A stretch of 64,000 bases of DNA from Nitrospirota bacterium (GCA_040757335.1 JBFLXB010000009.1:1-64000), one strand, 5' to 3'. Positions 28,222 to 38,155 are shown, counted from the stretch's first letter. The notes: generated from the sequence alone by a model not told the origin. A program made the numbers and translations.

Positions 28222-28465
28222 CGGTCGATCGATCCGGCGACTGGGGGGAGGCGGACCTCGGCCCCGAGGTGGACTTCGGCTCCATGGTGTCTTCCACCGC
28301 TCGCAGTTCGTCCTGCACCTGGGCCTGTGCGTCGTCCGCGGCGCGTTTGAGCATGGCGAACCCGCGCCCCAGCGTGCGCGCGAGTTCCGGCAACCGCTGC
28401 GGCCCCAGGACGATCAGGGCCAGCAGGAGGATCACGATCAGTTCTGGAAAGCCGATACCGAACAT
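28214..28465 (-). CDS. tatB: Tat translocase subunit TatA/TatB
   Basis: An 83-residue protein with a single short N-terminal membrane helix (IGFPELIVILLLALIVLG), the hinge GPQRLPELA and an amphipathic helix followed by a polar tail rich in Ser and Pro. The GPQRLP hinge is closer to TatB than to TatA (usually FGP.KLPELG). It is the only TatA/B-type gene in the window; another may lie elsewhere. Confidence 0.9.
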   Translation of the reverse strand: MFGIGFPELIVILLLALIVLGPQRLPELARTLGRGFAMLKRAADDAQAQVQDELRAVEDTMEPKSTSGPRSASPQSPDRSTDG

Positions 28466-28485
28466 ACGACGCAGACCCGATCGTG

Positions 28486-28722
28486 TCAGGACGCCATGCG
28501 GGCGTGCCGGGTATGTCGCAAAATGTCGTTCATGCGATCCTTCGTGGCGAGTTTTTCTTTCTGGACGTTCTTTTTCCTGACTTCTTCGTCGGTGGTCAAC
28601 ACGCGACGTTTGACCAAGTCCCCGAGTTCTCGTTCCAACTCAAGGTGTCGCCGTTCGAGGTCAACGTATTCTCGATTGGTCTTGCGGAGGTGTTCGATCC
28701 AACTGACGTCGTCATCGCGCAT
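28486..28722 (-). CDS. YdcH family (DUF465) coiled-coil protein
   Basis: A 78-residue highly charged protein predicted to be almost entirely helical. Residues 10-70 (LRKTNREYVDLERRHLELE, then KKNVQKEKLATKDRMNDIL) match the DUF465/YdcH pattern, where a final KKxKLxxKDxI segment is conserved. Function is unknown. It lies 20 bases upstream of tatB on the same strand. Confidence 0.75.
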   Translation of the reverse strand: MRDDDVSWIEHLRKTNREYVDLERRHLELERELGDLVKRRVLTTDEEVRKKNVQKEKLATKDRMNDILRHTRHARMAS

Positions 28723-28753
28723 CGCGCTCCCTCCTGTTCTTGAGCGTACCGCG

Positions 28754-29230
28754 TCACACGACCCGCTCCATCAACACCGCGTCCTCCTTGGGCTCGTCAT
28801 AATACCCCCGGCGCACGCCGGCCGGTCGAAACCCGAACCGCTCATACATCGCGATCGCGGCCCGATTCGACCGCCGCACTTCCAGGGACGCTCGGCGCAC
28901 CGGGGCCCCCGCGTGGTCGAAGAGATGCGCCAGGAGACGGCTGGCCACCCGGCGTCGTCTGGCGTCCGGCCGCACGGCGAGGCTGACCACCTGCAGCTCG
29001 TCCACCACGAACCACCCTCCGATGTAGCCGACGATATCGCCCCCGGCTACGGCCACGAAAAACCGCGCGGACGGGTTCTCGGTCAGTTCCGCCCGGAACA
29101 TGTCCTCGGTCCACGGCTGCGCGAACGACGCCCGCTCGATCGCGAGCACGACATCGAGGTCTGGGAGCGTCATGGGACGAATGCGACCGACCGACGGCTC
29201 CTCGGCCCGACGACCGGGTCGGTTCTCCAC
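28754..29230 (-). CDS. rimI: ribosomal-protein-alanine N-acetyltransferase RimI-like GNAT
   Basis: A GNAT acetyltransferase: substrate region ASFAQPWTEDMF, acetyl-CoA pyrophosphate loop VRPDARRRRVASRLL, and the C-terminal NRAAIAMYERFGFRPAGVRRGYY. RimI acetylates the N-terminus of ribosomal protein S18 and is commonly encoded next to tsaB. The start is uncertain. The GTG at 29230 (158 residues) keeps the first beta strand (GRIRPM); the ATG at 29173 would cut into it. Neither has a strong ribosome-binding site. Confidence 0.85.
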   Translation of the reverse strand: MENRPGRRAEEPSVGRIRPMTLPDLDVVLAIERASFAQPWTEDMFRAELTENPSARFFVAVAGGDIVGYIGGWFVVDELQVVSLAVRPDARRRRVASRLLAHLFDHAGAPVRRASLEVRRSNRAAIAMYERFGFRPAGVRRGYYDEPKEDAVLMERVV

Positions 29231-29237
29231 CTCGGGG

Positions 29238-30002
29238 CTAGGTCCGACCACGCGCCGGATCCCAGCCGAGCATGCGCCGTCGACGGCTCCCCAGCACGCC
29301 GCGCTCCAGATTCGCCTCCGCGGTCGACCGCCTGACATATCGCGGAAGCAACGCCTCCACCGGCGTGTCCCGCCCGGAAGCCAAGAGGCGGGCTCCCAGA
29401 TGCAGCGCCGCAGCCGCGGCCGTCATCAGGGGTCCCGGGGCGACGCTCACACGGGATCCCAGGGCGGTTTTCAGGACATCGGCATGGCGTGCCGCGCCTG
29501 GTCCGACGCAGGACAGGGCTGCGCCCCCCGGCAACGACGCGGCCCATGCGTCAGGCGTGGTCACCGCCTCGTCGCCGAGCGGTTCGGCCCCGCCGTCGTC
29601 GCAGCGAAAGAGCCGAGCGTACACCTCGCCGCGGCGAGCATCCAGCACGGCCGCCACGTGGCCCGACCGGCCCGACGCCACGGCGATCGCATCCAGCGTC
29701 CCCACCGCTGCGACCCGCACCGGACACGCGGACCGCAGTCCCTTCACCAAACTCACGCCGATACGCAAGCCGGTGAACGAGCCGGGACCGAGCGTCAGCA
29801 CCACGCCGTCGAGGTCCGACGTCGACCAGCCCCGCAGCCCGAGCAACCGGTCGATCGCGGGCAACAACTCGCGCGACGCCGTGGCCCGCTCGGTGCACAC
29901 CACCTCGCTGACCGACCCGAGCGCCGGCTCACCCTCGCCCTCCCACACCGCCGCGCTCGCGTCGTCGAGCGCGGCATCGATCGCCAGAAGCCTCATCCCC
30001 AC
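29238..30002 (-). CDS. tsaB: tRNA threonylcarbamoyladenosine biosynthesis protein TsaB
   Basis: A 254-residue ASKHA-fold protein that with TsaD and TsaE makes t6A37 in ANN-decoding tRNAs. The N-terminus MRLLAIDAALDDASAAVW is the ATPase-like phosphate-1 strand, and GPGSFTGLRIGVSLVKGL (about residues 70-88) is the family signature. The C-terminal 30 residues are Arg-rich and not conserved. It is paired with rimI downstream, as in many genomes. Confidence 0.93.
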   Translation of the reverse strand: MGMRLLAIDAALDDASAAVWEGEGEPALGSVSEVVCTERATASRELLPAIDRLLGLRGWSTSDLDGVVLTLGPGSFTGLRIGVSLVKGLRSACPVRVAAVGTLDAIAVASGRSGHVAAVLDARRGEVYARLFRCDDGGAEPLGDEAVTTPDAWAASLPGGAALSCVGPGAARHADVLKTALGSRVSVAPGPLMTAAAAALHLGARLLASGRDTPVEALLPRYVRRSTAEANLERGVLGSRRRRMLGWDPARGRT

Positions 30003-30003
30003 G

Positions 30004-30774
30004 CTACGATGGATCGACTGCCAGTTCGTGAAATTCGATACGCAACGAGCCGGACTCGCTCAGCGCGCTCACGAGAAACGGCCGCCACGTTCCGCGCACC
30101 TCGCGATAGCGATCGAACTCGACGCGTATTCGGCGCGAACCGTCGGAGTCGAACCATTCCTCGCTCACCGGCAGAAACCGCGTGCGCTCGAACAGGATCT
30201 TGCGTTCCAGACGCGCTCGCCCGCCGTCAACGACCAACACATAAAGGGTGTAGCGCTCCTCCCCGCGCTCGAGCGCGACGACCTCGAGAGGATCCACCGC
30301 CACGCCATGGCTGGCCCCCAATACCAGCAGCACGTCGGCGACGCGGATCGGTCCCACCCACGGAGCCAGACCGCTCTCAATGAGGTCCGCCCCCACCAGG
30401 GCGGGCGCGGCGTCGTCTCGTCGCAGCGTCACGTGCTCGCCCTCCGCGCTGAGCACGAACAGATCCCGCCCCAACGGGTCGAGACCGTGGACTTCGAACG
30501 TCTTCGGCGGCGTGTACCGCACCGTCCCCTTCACGCTGCCCGACCGGCCGCCGCGCGAGGCCTGAAAGGTGACCAGGGCACGATAGGCCTCGACCTCCGA
30601 TCGTTCGGCGAGCATGCGTTCGAGTTCGGAGAGCGTGGCGTCGCGCTTGGGAAGGACGTCGGCCTCGACCGCCGGCCGATGGGCGGCGCACCCCGCGACG
30701 AGGACGGCCCAGAGCGCCACGGCCAACCCCGGCCAGCAGCCGCTCGGCCGATCATCCGCGGCGCGACCCGCCAC
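30004..30774 (-). CDS. outer-membrane lipoprotein, LolA/LolB/DUF4292-like
   Basis: A 256-residue predicted lipoprotein. A hydrophobic stretch WPGLAVALWAVLVAGC (about residues 14-29) ends in the lipobox LVAGC. The remainder is beta-rich (GTVRYTPPKTFEVHGLDPLG, then VTLRRDDAAP, YTLYVLVV), resembling the LolB-like domain used in lipoprotein or lipid trafficking. GTG at 30774 is used because it lies 7 bases after the radA stop. Function is inferred from fold type only. Confidence 0.65.
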   Translation of the reverse strand: MAGRAADDRPSGCWPGLAVALWAVLVAGCAAHRPAVEADVLPKRDATLSELERMLAERSEVEAYRALVTFQASRGGRSGSVKGTVRYTPPKTFEVHGLDPLGRDLFVLSAEGEHVTLRRDDAAPALVGADLIESGLAPWVGPIRVADVLLVLGASHGVAVDPLEVVALERGEERYTLYVLVVDGGRARLERKILFERTRFLPVSEEWFDSDGSRRIRVEFDRYREVRGTWRPFLVSALSESGSLRIEFHELAVDPS

Positions 30775-30781
30775 GCCGCGG

Positions 30782-32140
30782 TCAGCGGATGCCAAGCGCT
30801 TCGAGTGCGTGATGGACGTCTTCGACCCCAACGACGGCGACCCCGGAGGCCGCGGCCCGTTCCGCGTTCCGAGCCGGAACCACGCAGCGCGCAAACCCCA
30901 AAGCCGCGGCCTCGCGAAGGCGAATATCCGCCTGGGGCACCGCCCGGATTTCGCCCGCGAGCCCGATCTCGCCGAAAATCACGGTCTTGGGATCGATGGC
31001 GCGGTCTGTCCAACTCGAAGCCACCGCGGCCGCCACAGCCAGGTCGGCGGCGGGTTCGTCCAGCGACAAGCCTCCGGCCACATTCACGAACACGTCCTGC
31101 CCGCCCACTCCCAATCCCACGCGTTTTTCGAGCACGGCCAGCAGCAGCCCCAGCCGAGCGGGATCGACCCCGTTGGCTGTTCGTCGCGGCGTCCCCGCCG
31201 CGGGATACGTGACGAGCGCCTGCAACTCGACCAGAATGGGCCGCGTCCCCTCGGCGCTGGCCAGAATCGCTGAACCGGATGTGCCGTGGGAACGCTCCGA
31301 GAGGAAGAGTTCCGAGGGATTGGCCACCTCGGACAACCCATACCCCTTCATTTCAAACACCCCGACTTCTTGCGTGGAGCCGAACCGGTTTTTCACCGTA
31401 CGCAGGATCCGATAGGGATGGCTCTTCTCGCCTTCGAAGTGCAGCACCGTGTCGACGATGTGTTCCAGGACCCGAGGGCCGGCAATCGCCCCGTCTTTCG
31501 TGACATGACCGACCAGAAACGTCGCGGTCCCGGTTTGTTTGGCAAGGACCATGAGCCGGCTCGCCACTTCACGCACTTGACCCACGCTCCCTGCGGAAGA
31601 CTCCAGCGTCTCGCTGCGCAGCGTTTGCACGGAATCCACGATGAGCGCGCGGGGAGCGTGGGTGATCGCGGCTTCGATCGCCCGGTCGAGCGACGTCTCC
31701 GCCAACAGCCACACCGAGTCGCCCGTCACGCCGATTCGTTCCGCGCGCAGGCGGATCTGGCGAGCGGACTCTTCACCGGAAACGTATAAGACGCGTTGAC
31801 CGGTCCGCGCCAACCGGTCGGCGAGCTGGAGGAGTAACGTCGATTTGCCGATGCCGGGGTCGCCGCCGATCAACGTCACCGCGCCGGCTACCAGTCCTCC
31901 GCCCAGGACGCGATCCAGCTCCGCCATGCCGGTCGGAGACCTGGCCTCGGCGGCGTCGACCGGCACGTCGGCCAGTCGGAGCGGCGCGGCGGAGGAGCCG
32001 CTTCCGCTCATCGCCGCGATCCCGGTGTGGGGTTCCTCGACCAGACTGTTCCAGGTTCCGCACTCGGCGCAGCGTCCGAGCCATTTGGGGTGCTGGCCCC
32101 CGCACGACTGGCAAACGAACACCGTCCGAGCTCTCGACAT
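30782..32140 (-). CDS. radA: DNA repair protein RadA
   Basis: A 452-residue RecA-like branch-migration helicase. It has an N-terminal zinc finger (CQSCG...CAECGTW), Walker A GGDPGIGKSTLLL near residue 95, the RadA-specific KNRFGSTQEVG motif near 250, and a C-terminal Lon-protease-like domain without the Lon Ser-Lys dyad. The ATG at 32140 gives the family length (about 454); the frame is open upstream without family similarity. Confidence 0.95.
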   Translation of the reverse strand: MSRARTVFVCQSCGGQHPKWLGRCAECGTWNSLVEEPHTGIAAMSGSGSSAAPLRLADVPVDAAEARSPTGMAELDRVLGGGLVAGAVTLIGGDPGIGKSTLLLQLADRLARTGQRVLYVSGEESARQIRLRAERIGVTGDSVWLLAETSLDRAIEAAITHAPRALIVDSVQTLRSETLESSAGSVGQVREVASRLMVLAKQTGTATFLVGHVTKDGAIAGPRVLEHIVDTVLHFEGEKSHPYRILRTVKNRFGSTQEVGVFEMKGYGLSEVANPSELFLSERSHGTSGSAILASAEGTRPILVELQALVTYPAAGTPRRTANGVDPARLGLLLAVLEKRVGLGVGGQDVFVNVAGGLSLDEPAADLAVAAAVASSWTDRAIDPKTVIFGEIGLAGEIRAVPQADIRLREAAALGFARCVVPARNAERAAASGVAVVGVEDVHHALEALGIR

Positions 32141-32207
32141 GTTCCGATGATAGGACCGATCACGCTCAAAAATCAACGAAGTCGGGCGCGTACCGCTTCT
32201 AGCGACG

Positions 32208-34808
32208 TTACGAGGCCGGCTGGGCAACGCCGGATTTCACGAATTCCAACCCGCCCTCGCGAACATCCACGCGGATCACGTCCCCGTCCCGGAACTCGCC
32301 CTCCAACAATCTCAGCGACAGCGGATTCAGGAGGTCGCGCTGAATGACTCGCTTGAGCGGGCGGGCGCCGTAAACCGGGTCGTATCCCTCCATCGCGAGC
32401 ACGGCTTTCGCCCCGTCGGTGAGTTCCAGCCTGATGTGGCGCTCCTCCAGCCGCTTTGCCACCGCCGCGAGCTGGATCTCCACGATTTTCCCGATCTGTT
32501 CGGCTCTCAGCGGGTGGAAGATGATGATGTCGTCGACCCGGTTCAGGAACTCCGGCCGGAACTGGGCGCGCAGCGCCGCCATGACCTGGCTGCGCATTTC
32601 GGTTTCGTCGTGAGCCAGCTCTTGGATGAACTGACTCCCGGCGTTGGACGTCATGATCACCACGCTGTTCTTGAAGTCAACCGTCCGCCCCTGCCCGTCC
32701 GTCAGCCGCCCGTCATCCAGGAGTTGGAGCAACACGTTGAACACATCCGGGTGCGCTTTTTCGATCTCGTCCAACAACAGCACGGCGTAGGGTCTCCGCC
32801 TGACCGCCTCGGTGAGCTGGCCGCCCTCTTCGTACCCCACGTATCCTGGGGGCGCGCCGATCAAGCGGGCCACGGCGTGTTTTTCCATGTACTCGGACAT
32901 GTCGATCCGGATCAGCGCCTGCTCCTGGTCAAACAGAAATTGCGCCAAGGTCTTAGCGAGTTCGGTCTTACCGACGCCGGTCGGACCGAGAAAGATGAAC
33001 GATCCCATCGGGCGATTGGGATCCGCAATCCCGGAACGGGCTCGTCGAATCGCGTTGGAGACCGCGACCACGGCCTCGTCCTGGCCGACCACGCGCTCGC
33101 GCAGACGTTCCTCCATGTGCACGAGTTTCTGAATCTCTCCCTCCAACAGCCGTGAGACGGGAATCCCGGTCCACTTCGCCACGATTTCGGCGATGTCCTC
33201 CTCGTCCACCTCCTCTTTGAGCAGGCGCGTGGTGGAGTGGACATCCTTGAGACGAACCTGTTCGGCCTCCAGGCGTTTGTTGAGGTCGATCAGGCGACCG
33301 TAGCGCAGTTCGGCCGCGCGACCAAGGTCGCCCGCGCGCTCGGCGCGTTCGGCGTCTTCCGTGGCTTTCTCGATCTCGGCTTTCAAAGCGCGGAGCGATC
33401 CGATGGAGGCTTTCTCGGTCTGCCACTGGGCGGTGAGCCGATTTTTCTCTTCGCCCAAGGACGCCAGGTCCTTCTCGATCCGCTCCAATCGCTCCCGAGA
33501 CGCCTCGTCCCGCTCTTTCTTCACCGCTTCGCGCTCGATCTCGAGCTGCCGGATCTTGCGCTCGACCTCGTCGAGTTCGGTCGGAAGGCTGTCGATTTCA
33601 ATGCGAAGACGGGACGCCGCCTCGTCGATGAGATCGATCGCCTTGTCCGGCAAGAACCGGTCGGTGATGTAGCGATGCGACAAAATGGCCGCGGAGACCA
33701 GCGCGGCGTCGCGAATCCTGACGCCGTGGTGCAACTCGTAGCGGCCCTTCAATCCACGGAGGATCGAGATCGTGGTCTCGACGCTCGGTTCGGTGACCAG
33801 TACCGGCTGGAATCGGCGCTCCAGCGCCGCGTCCTTTTCGATGTGCTTGCGGTACTCGTCGAGCGTCGTGGCACCCACGCAGCGCAACTCTCCGCGCGCC
33901 AGGGCGGGCTTGAGCATGTTCGACGCGTCCATCGCTCCCTCGGCCGCGCCCGCCCCTACCAGCGTGTGCAGCTCGTCGATGAACAGGATGACGTCGCCCT
34001 CGGCGGCCGTCACCTCTTTGAGCACGGCCTTGAGCCGGTCCTCGAACTCCCCGCGATACTTGGCCCCCGCGATCAAGGCGCCCATGTCGAGGCTCATGAC
34101 CCGTTTGTTTTTGAGGCCCTCGGGCACGTCCCCGTGCGCAATCCGCTGGGCGAGGCCCTCGGCAATGGCGGTCTTGCCCACGCCCGGCTCCCCGATCAAC
34201 ACGGGGTTGTTCTTGCTTCGCCGCGACAACACCTGAATCACGCGGCGGATCTCCTCGTCGCGGCCGATTACCGGATCCAGCTTGCCCTTGCGGGCGAGAT
34301 CCGTCAGGTCTCGGCTGTACCGCGCCAGCGCTTGATACTTGTCCTCGGGATTCTGGTCGGTCACCCGCTGGGTGCCCCGAATTTCCGTGAGCGCGGCCAA
34401 GAGCCGGTCCCTGGTGACCCCCGCCCCCTTCAGCAGGGTGCCGATCGTGCCACCGGCGTCGAGGAGCGCGGTCAGCAAGTGTTCGGTGCTGACATAGTCG
34501 TCCTTGAGCCGCTCGGCCTCCTGCTCGGCCTTGGTGATCGCCTCCTGAAGCCTCGGCCCGGCGAACAGCTGCCCCCCGCCCCCGGTCACGTTGGGCAACC
34601 GATCGAGAGCTTGCTCCAAGTCACGGCGAACCCGTCCCACGTCCACGCCGATCTTCTTCAAGAGCGGAGGCACCACGCCGTCGTCCTGCGCCGCGAGGGC
34701 CAGTGCCAGGTGCTCGGCGTCGACTTGCTGATGCCCGCGGCTCTCGGCGCTTCGTTGGGCCGCCTGTAAGGCTTCCTGGGCTTTAACGGTCAGTCGATCC
34801 AGTCTCAT
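32208..34808 (-). CDS. clpB: ATP-dependent disaggregase ClpB
   Basis: An 866-residue AAA+ Hsp100 chaperone that rescues aggregated protein together with DnaK. It has Clp_N repeats (1-145), AAA-1 with Walker [10 protein letters not shown] (about 205-213), a long M-domain coiled coil (about 400-525), AAA-2 with Walker [10 protein letters not shown] (about 603) and the C-terminal D2-small domain. The coiled-coil length and absence of a ClpP-binding tripeptide separate it from ClpA/ClpC. It lies 44 bases after hspR in a heat-shock operon. Confidence 0.97.
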   Translation of the reverse strand: MRLDRLTVKAQEALQAAQRSAESRGHQQVDAEHLALALAAQDDGVVPPLLKKIGVDVGRVRRDLEQALDRLPNVTGGGGQLFAGPRLQEAITKAEQEAERLKDDYVSTEHLLTALLDAGGTIGTLLKGAGVTRDRLLAALTEIRGTQRVTDQNPEDKYQALARYSRDLTDLARKGKLDPVIGRDEEIRRVIQVLSRRSKNNPVLIGEPGVGKTAIAEGLAQRIAHGDVPEGLKNKRVMSLDMGALIAGAKYRGEFEDRLKAVLKEVTAAEGDVILFIDELHTLVGAGAAEGAMDASNMLKPALARGELRCVGATTLDEYRKHIEKDAALERRFQPVLVTEPSVETTISILRGLKGRYELHHGVRIRDAALVSAAILSHRYITDRFLPDKAIDLIDEAASRLRIEIDSLPTELDEVERKIRQLEIEREAVKKERDEASRERLERIEKDLASLGEEKNRLTAQWQTEKASIGSLRALKAEIEKATEDAERAERAGDLGRAAELRYGRLIDLNKRLEAEQVRLKDVHSTTRLLKEEVDEEDIAEIVAKWTGIPVSRLLEGEIQKLVHMEERLRERVVGQDEAVVAVSNAIRRARSGIADPNRPMGSFIFLGPTGVGKTELAKTLAQFLFDQEQALIRIDMSEYMEKHAVARLIGAPPGYVGYEEGGQLTEAVRRRPYAVLLLDEIEKAHPDVFNVLLQLLDDGRLTDGQGRTVDFKNSVVIMTSNAGSQFIQELAHDETEMRSQVMAALRAQFRPEFLNRVDDIIIFHPLRAEQIGKIVEIQLAAVAKRLEERHIRLELTDGAKAVLAMEGYDPVYGARPLKRVIQRDLLNPLSLRLLEGEFRDGDVIRVDVREGGLEFVKSGVAQPAS

Positions 34809-34852
34809 CGCTCTACCTTTTCGTCACGGTTCTCTGTGTTCGTTGCCCCGAG

Positions 34853-35242
34853 TCAACCCCGTCGGATCGGCACCGTGATCGCGCGCGCCGGCGGATGACG
34901 GGCGGCCTCCAGGGATTCGTGTCGCGTGGCCAGCTCGCGTTCCACACGCGCAGACCACTCTTGCATCCACCGTCGGATGACGGATTCGACCTCTCGGATG
35001 TTGTCGTCCAATTCCAGAATCTTGGCCACACCCGCCAGATTGACCCCTTCATTACGAGTTAAGTGTACGATCAGCTTCACCCGCTCGACATCTTGCTCGG
35101 AGTACAGCCTGGTTCGCCCCAGGCTTCGGGACGGCTTCAAGAGTCCTTGACGTTCATACAGTCGCAACATCTGAGGGTGCACCGAGGCGATCGCGGCAAC
35201 GCTGCCGATATGAAAGACGGGCTGGCTCGAGTCCTCGTTCAT
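34853..35242 (-). CDS. hspR: MerR-family heat-shock regulator HspR
   Basis: A 129-residue MerR-type regulator. The winged helix-turn-helix is at residues 9-75 (VFHIGSVAAIASVHPQMLRLYERQGLL and the SEQDVERVKLI helix), followed by a dimerisation coiled coil. HspR proteins repress dnaK/clpB-type operons through HAIR inverted repeats. Its position between hsp20 and clpB matches the Streptomyces/Helicobacter arrangement except that dnaK is absent. No perfect HAIR site was found upstream of hsp20. Confidence 0.87.
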   Translation of the reverse strand: MNEDSSQPVFHIGSVAAIASVHPQMLRLYERQGLLKPSRSLGRTRLYSEQDVERVKLIVHLTRNEGVNLAGVAKILELDDNIREVESVIRRWMQEWSARVERELATRHESLEAARHPPARAITVPIRRG

Positions 35243-35258
35243 CCCCAGGACACCCTTG

Positions 35259-35699
35259 TCATTTCACCTCGACCGCGATCGCCCGGCTTGAACCTTGAGA
35301 TCGCTTGGGCATTCGCACTTCGAGAATGCCGTCCTTCAGACGCGCCTGCACGTGTTCTTGGTGGATGGTGGACGGCAAGGTGAATGACCGGCTGAAGCTG
35401 CCGTAAGCCCGCTCGATCCGAAAATAGTGTTCTTTCTTGAGCGTGTTTTCAAACGTCCGCTCACCTCTCAGCGTGAGCACGTTGTCGCGGATCTGAAGTT
35501 CGATATTCTCGAGATCCACCCCCGGCACCTCTGCGAGCAAGATAATCTCGCCCTCGGTTTCCAGGATATCAACGGAGGGGCTCCATTGGGACGGCCGTTC
35601 CTCGGGTTGCCTCGCTGTTCCACGGGCCAGCGATTCCTCGAACAGCCGATTCATCCGATCCTGTAGGGACAACAGGTCCTTAAATGGCTCCCAACGCAT
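35259..35699 (-). CDS. small heat-shock protein Hsp20 (alpha-crystallin type)
   Basis: A 146-residue ATP-independent holdase. The alpha-crystallin domain spans about residues 45-135 (SPSVDILETEGEIILLAEVPGV in two parts, then NVLTLRGER), ending in the I-x-I-like RMPKRSQ/AIAVEVK tail. It is first in the hsp20-hspR-clpB unit, and a good vegetative promoter lies 50 bases before it. Confidence 0.93.
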   Translation of the reverse strand: MRWEPFKDLLSLQDRMNRLFEESLARGTARQPEERPSQWSPSVDILETEGEIILLAEVPGVDLENIELQIRDNVLTLRGERTFENTLKKEHYFRIERAYGSFSRSFTLPSTIHQEHVQARLKDGILEVRMPKRSQGSSRAIAVEVK

Positions 35700-35750
35700 G
35701 GCATCTCCCCAGATGTTCGAAATATAACTCAGATAATATTAACTGTAACG

Positions 35751-35779
35751 TTTATATAATATGACTTGATAGTTGTCAA
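35751..35779 (-). promoter_or_regulatory. promoter of the hsp20-hspR-clpB operon
   Basis: On the minus strand a perfect TTGACA is followed by a 17-base spacer and TATAAA, in an AT-rich island that contrasts with the surrounding GC-rich DNA. The inferred transcript start is about 45 bases before hsp20. The -35 region overlaps an imperfect inverted repeat (TTGACAACTATCAAG) that could be a repressor site. Confidence 0.75.
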
Positions 35780-35847
35780 TATATGGATGCCGCCTGGAAT
35801 CTCAGGTTTTTGACGGCTGTCCTACCCCTGTGCTACCTTTTGGAGCC

Positions 35848-36531
35848 ATGAACCCCGCAACAGCCCTGGCGGTCGTAGCCGCGCTGGCGTGGACCGGTCT
35901 CGTTCTCCCTGGCGAGGGTCGCGCGGAAATCTTTCGTTACATGGCTCCTGATGGGTCGGTCCACTACTCCAACGTGCCGGTGGAGCGCGGTTACCGTCCG
36001 TATAAGATTCGCTCGGACGTGGGATTTACGGCGCTGCGATCGACCGCGAAACGCGATCGGACCCGTTATTACCGCCTGATTGACGACACTGCACTCAAGT
36101 ATCGGATGGATCCGGCCCTGGTGCGAGCCGTGGTGAGGGCCGAGTCAGACTACGATCCAAGAGCCGTGTCATCGGCTGGCGCCTTGGGGCTCATGCAACT
36201 CATGCCGGGGACCGCCCAAGACCTCGCGGTGGCAAACCCGTTCGACCCGGAAGAGAACGTGCGCGGGGGGGTTCAGTACCTTCGCTACTTGCTCGATCGA
36301 TTCAACGGGGATACCGCGCTCGCACTCGCCGCGTATCACGCCGGCGAACAAACCGTGGATCGGCACAACGGCATTCCGCCGATCAAGGCAACCCGCACCT
36401 ACGTCAATCGCGTCCTCAAGTTCCAGAAGGGCTATCTCCGCACCATGCCCCAGGTGGACCCGGCGATCTATCGGGTCCAGACGGGCGACGCCGTGCACTA
36501 CACCACCACTCCTCCGACGCCAACTCGGTAA
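35848..36531 (+). CDS. lytic transglycosylase (SLT domain) with signal peptide
   Basis: A 227-residue secreted protein. A signal peptide (residues 1-26, ending GEGRA) is followed by an IFRYMAPDGSVHYSNVP DUF4124-like strand pair and a goose-lysozyme-type SLT domain: the catalytic Glu lies in VRAVVRAESDYDPRAVSS, then SAGALGLMQLMPGTA and AYHAGEQTVDRHNGIPP. It cleaves peptidoglycan with 1,6-anhydroMurNAc formation. It is divergent from hsp20 and convergent with nadB. Confidence 0.9.
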   Translation: MNPATALAVVAALAWTGLVLPGEGRAEIFRYMAPDGSVHYSNVPVERGYRPYKIRSDVGFTALRSTAKRDRTRYYRLIDDTALKYRMDPALVRAVVRAESDYDPRAVSSAGALGLMQLMPGTAQDLAVANPFDPEENVRGGVQYLRYLLDRFNGDTALALAAYHAGEQTVDRHNGIPPIKATRTYVNRVLKFQKGYLRTMPQVDPAIYRVQTGDAVHYTTTPPTPTR

Positions 36532-36577
36532 CCGACGGCGCGCCCCGGGACGCGCGTGACGACCGTCCAACCAAGCC

Positions 36578-38155
36578 TCACCCTGAACGCACCGTGGGCG
36601 TTCGCCGGGCTGGGCCCCCGATCACGGTCACGTGCCGCCGCCAATGCGTTCCCTTCTGCGGGTAATCGCCGCGGAAATGACACCCCACACTACCGCGTCG
36701 CGCGAGCGCAGCCTTCGCCACCACCGTGGCCACAAGCAAGAGGTTTTGCGCCTCGATTCCCTCTCGGGACGCGAAGGCCGCGCGGTGAAGCCAGCCTTCC
36801 TGCGCTAGGCCGTCGAGAGCTCGACGGATCGACGAACCGGTGCGTTCGATGCCCACACCATCCCACATCAGCCGCCGGATAGTCGCGCGGACCGCCTTGA
36901 GTGCCGTCGCGTCCGAAGCCGTTCCGGCCTCCTTGGCCTCCGGCGGCTCGGCGCCCCGCAGTCCTGCGAGCCGGGCGCTGGCGGCCGCAGCCCGCCCGGT
37001 TCGCGAGCCGAAGACCAGCCCTTCGAGCAATGAATTGCTCGCTAAACGGTTGGCCCCGTGCACACCGGTGCACGCGGTTTCACCCACCGCGTACAGACCG
37101 GGCAGATTGGTGGCCCCGTATACGTCGGTTTTGACCCCGCCGATCATGAAGTGAGCGGCCGGGGCGACCGGGATCGGCGTCGAGGCGATGTCCACGCCGT
37201 AGTGTCGACACGTCTTGGCAATCAGCGGAAAGCGCTCCAGGAGCCACCGGCGTGGGAGCGTGGTCACGTCCAGCAGCACGTGATCGTCGCCGGATGCGGC
37301 CATCTCCCGCCAAATTGCCCGTGCGACCACGTCCCGGGGTGCCAGCTCCCGTCGGGCATCGTAGCGCTCCATGAAGGCTTCTCCCGCCGTGTTGCGCAGC
37401 ACCGCGCCCTCACCGCGCATCGCTTCCGAGAGGAGGAACGCCGGCGCACCCTTCAGCGCGAGGGCGGTGGGATGAAACTGCACGAATTCCAGATCCGCCA
37501 ACACGGCGCCGGCGCGGTACGCCATCGCCACGCCGTCACCGGTCGCCACCGGTGGATTGGTGGTTCGCAGGTACGCCTGCCCGATCCCGCCCGTCGCGAG
37601 GATCACGGCTCCAGCCCGGACGAGACGCAGGCGACCTCGGTCCAAAACCCACACTCCAACGCAGCGTCCATCCTTCAGGCACAGGTCGACCGAGAAAACG
37701 CCCGCTGCCATCGTAATCCGAGGGTTCGACTCGACGAGTCGGAGTAGGACGGTGGTGATTTCCATTCCGATTCGGTCGCCCCCGGCCCGGAGGATCCGGC
37801 GTCGGGTGTGAGCCCCCTCGTGCGCCTTGGCAAACCCGCGGCCCTCCCGATCGAACTCCACCCCCCAACGGATCAACTCGCGAACACGTCGCGGCCCCTC
37901 GTCGACCAGGATACGCACCGCCTCGGGCCGGCACAGGCCACGGCCCGTGCGCATGGTGTCGGCAAAATGGGCGTCGCGTTCCGCGCGGCCTTCCAGCGCC
38001 ACGGCGATGCCGCCTTGCGCGTATGCGCTGTTGCTCTTGTTCCCCCGCTCTTTGTTCAACAGCACGACTCGGCGTGTGCGCGCGGCCTCGACCGCGGCCC
38101 TGAGGCCTGCCACGCCTCCGCCTACAATCACGACCTCAGTTGACGAGGGAAGCAC
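36578..38155 (-). CDS. nadB: L-aspartate oxidase NadB
   Basis: A 525-residue flavoenzyme that oxidises L-Asp to iminoaspartate in NAD synthesis. The FAD Rossmann motif VVIVGGGVAGLRAAVEAA is near the N-terminus, with NKSNSAYAQGGIA, HPTALAL and the C-terminal GANRLASNSLLEG. The GTG at 38155 follows the upstream lipoprotein stop by 11 bases; a long upstream extension would be shadow. nadA/nadC are not adjacent. Confidence 0.94.
   Translation of the reverse strand: MLPSSTEVVIVGGGVAGLRAAVEAARTRRVVLLNKERGNKSNSAYAQGGIAVALEGRAERDAHFADTMRTGRGLCRPEAVRILVDEGPRRVRELIRWGVEFDREGRGFAKAHEGAHTRRRILRAGGDRIGMEITTVLLRLVESNPRITMAAGVFSVDLCLKDGRCVGVWVLDRGRLRLVRAGAVILATGGIGQAYLRTTNPPVATGDGVAMAYRAGAVLADLEFVQFHPTALALKGAPAFLLSEAMRGEGAVLRNTAGEAFMERYDARRELAPRDVVARAIWREMAASGDDHVLLDVTTLPRRWLLERFPLIAKTCRHYGVDIASTPIPVAPAAHFMIGGVKTDVYGATNLPGLYAVGETACTGVHGANRLASNSLLEGLVFGSRTGRAAAASARLAGLRGAEPPEAKEAGTASDATALKAVRATIRRLMWDGVGIERTGSSIRRALDGLAQEGWLHRAAFASREGIEAQNLLLVATVVAKAALARRGSVGCHFRGDYPQKGTHWRRHVTVIGGPARRTPTVRSG

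Noticed and set aside
29231-29338. Longer RimI start
   Set aside because: It would overlap tsaB by about 100 bases and adds no family similarity.
35000-35800. HAIR operator for HspR
   Set aside because: I looked for CTTGAGT-N7-ACTCAAG near hsp20, hspR and clpB and found only partial half-sites.
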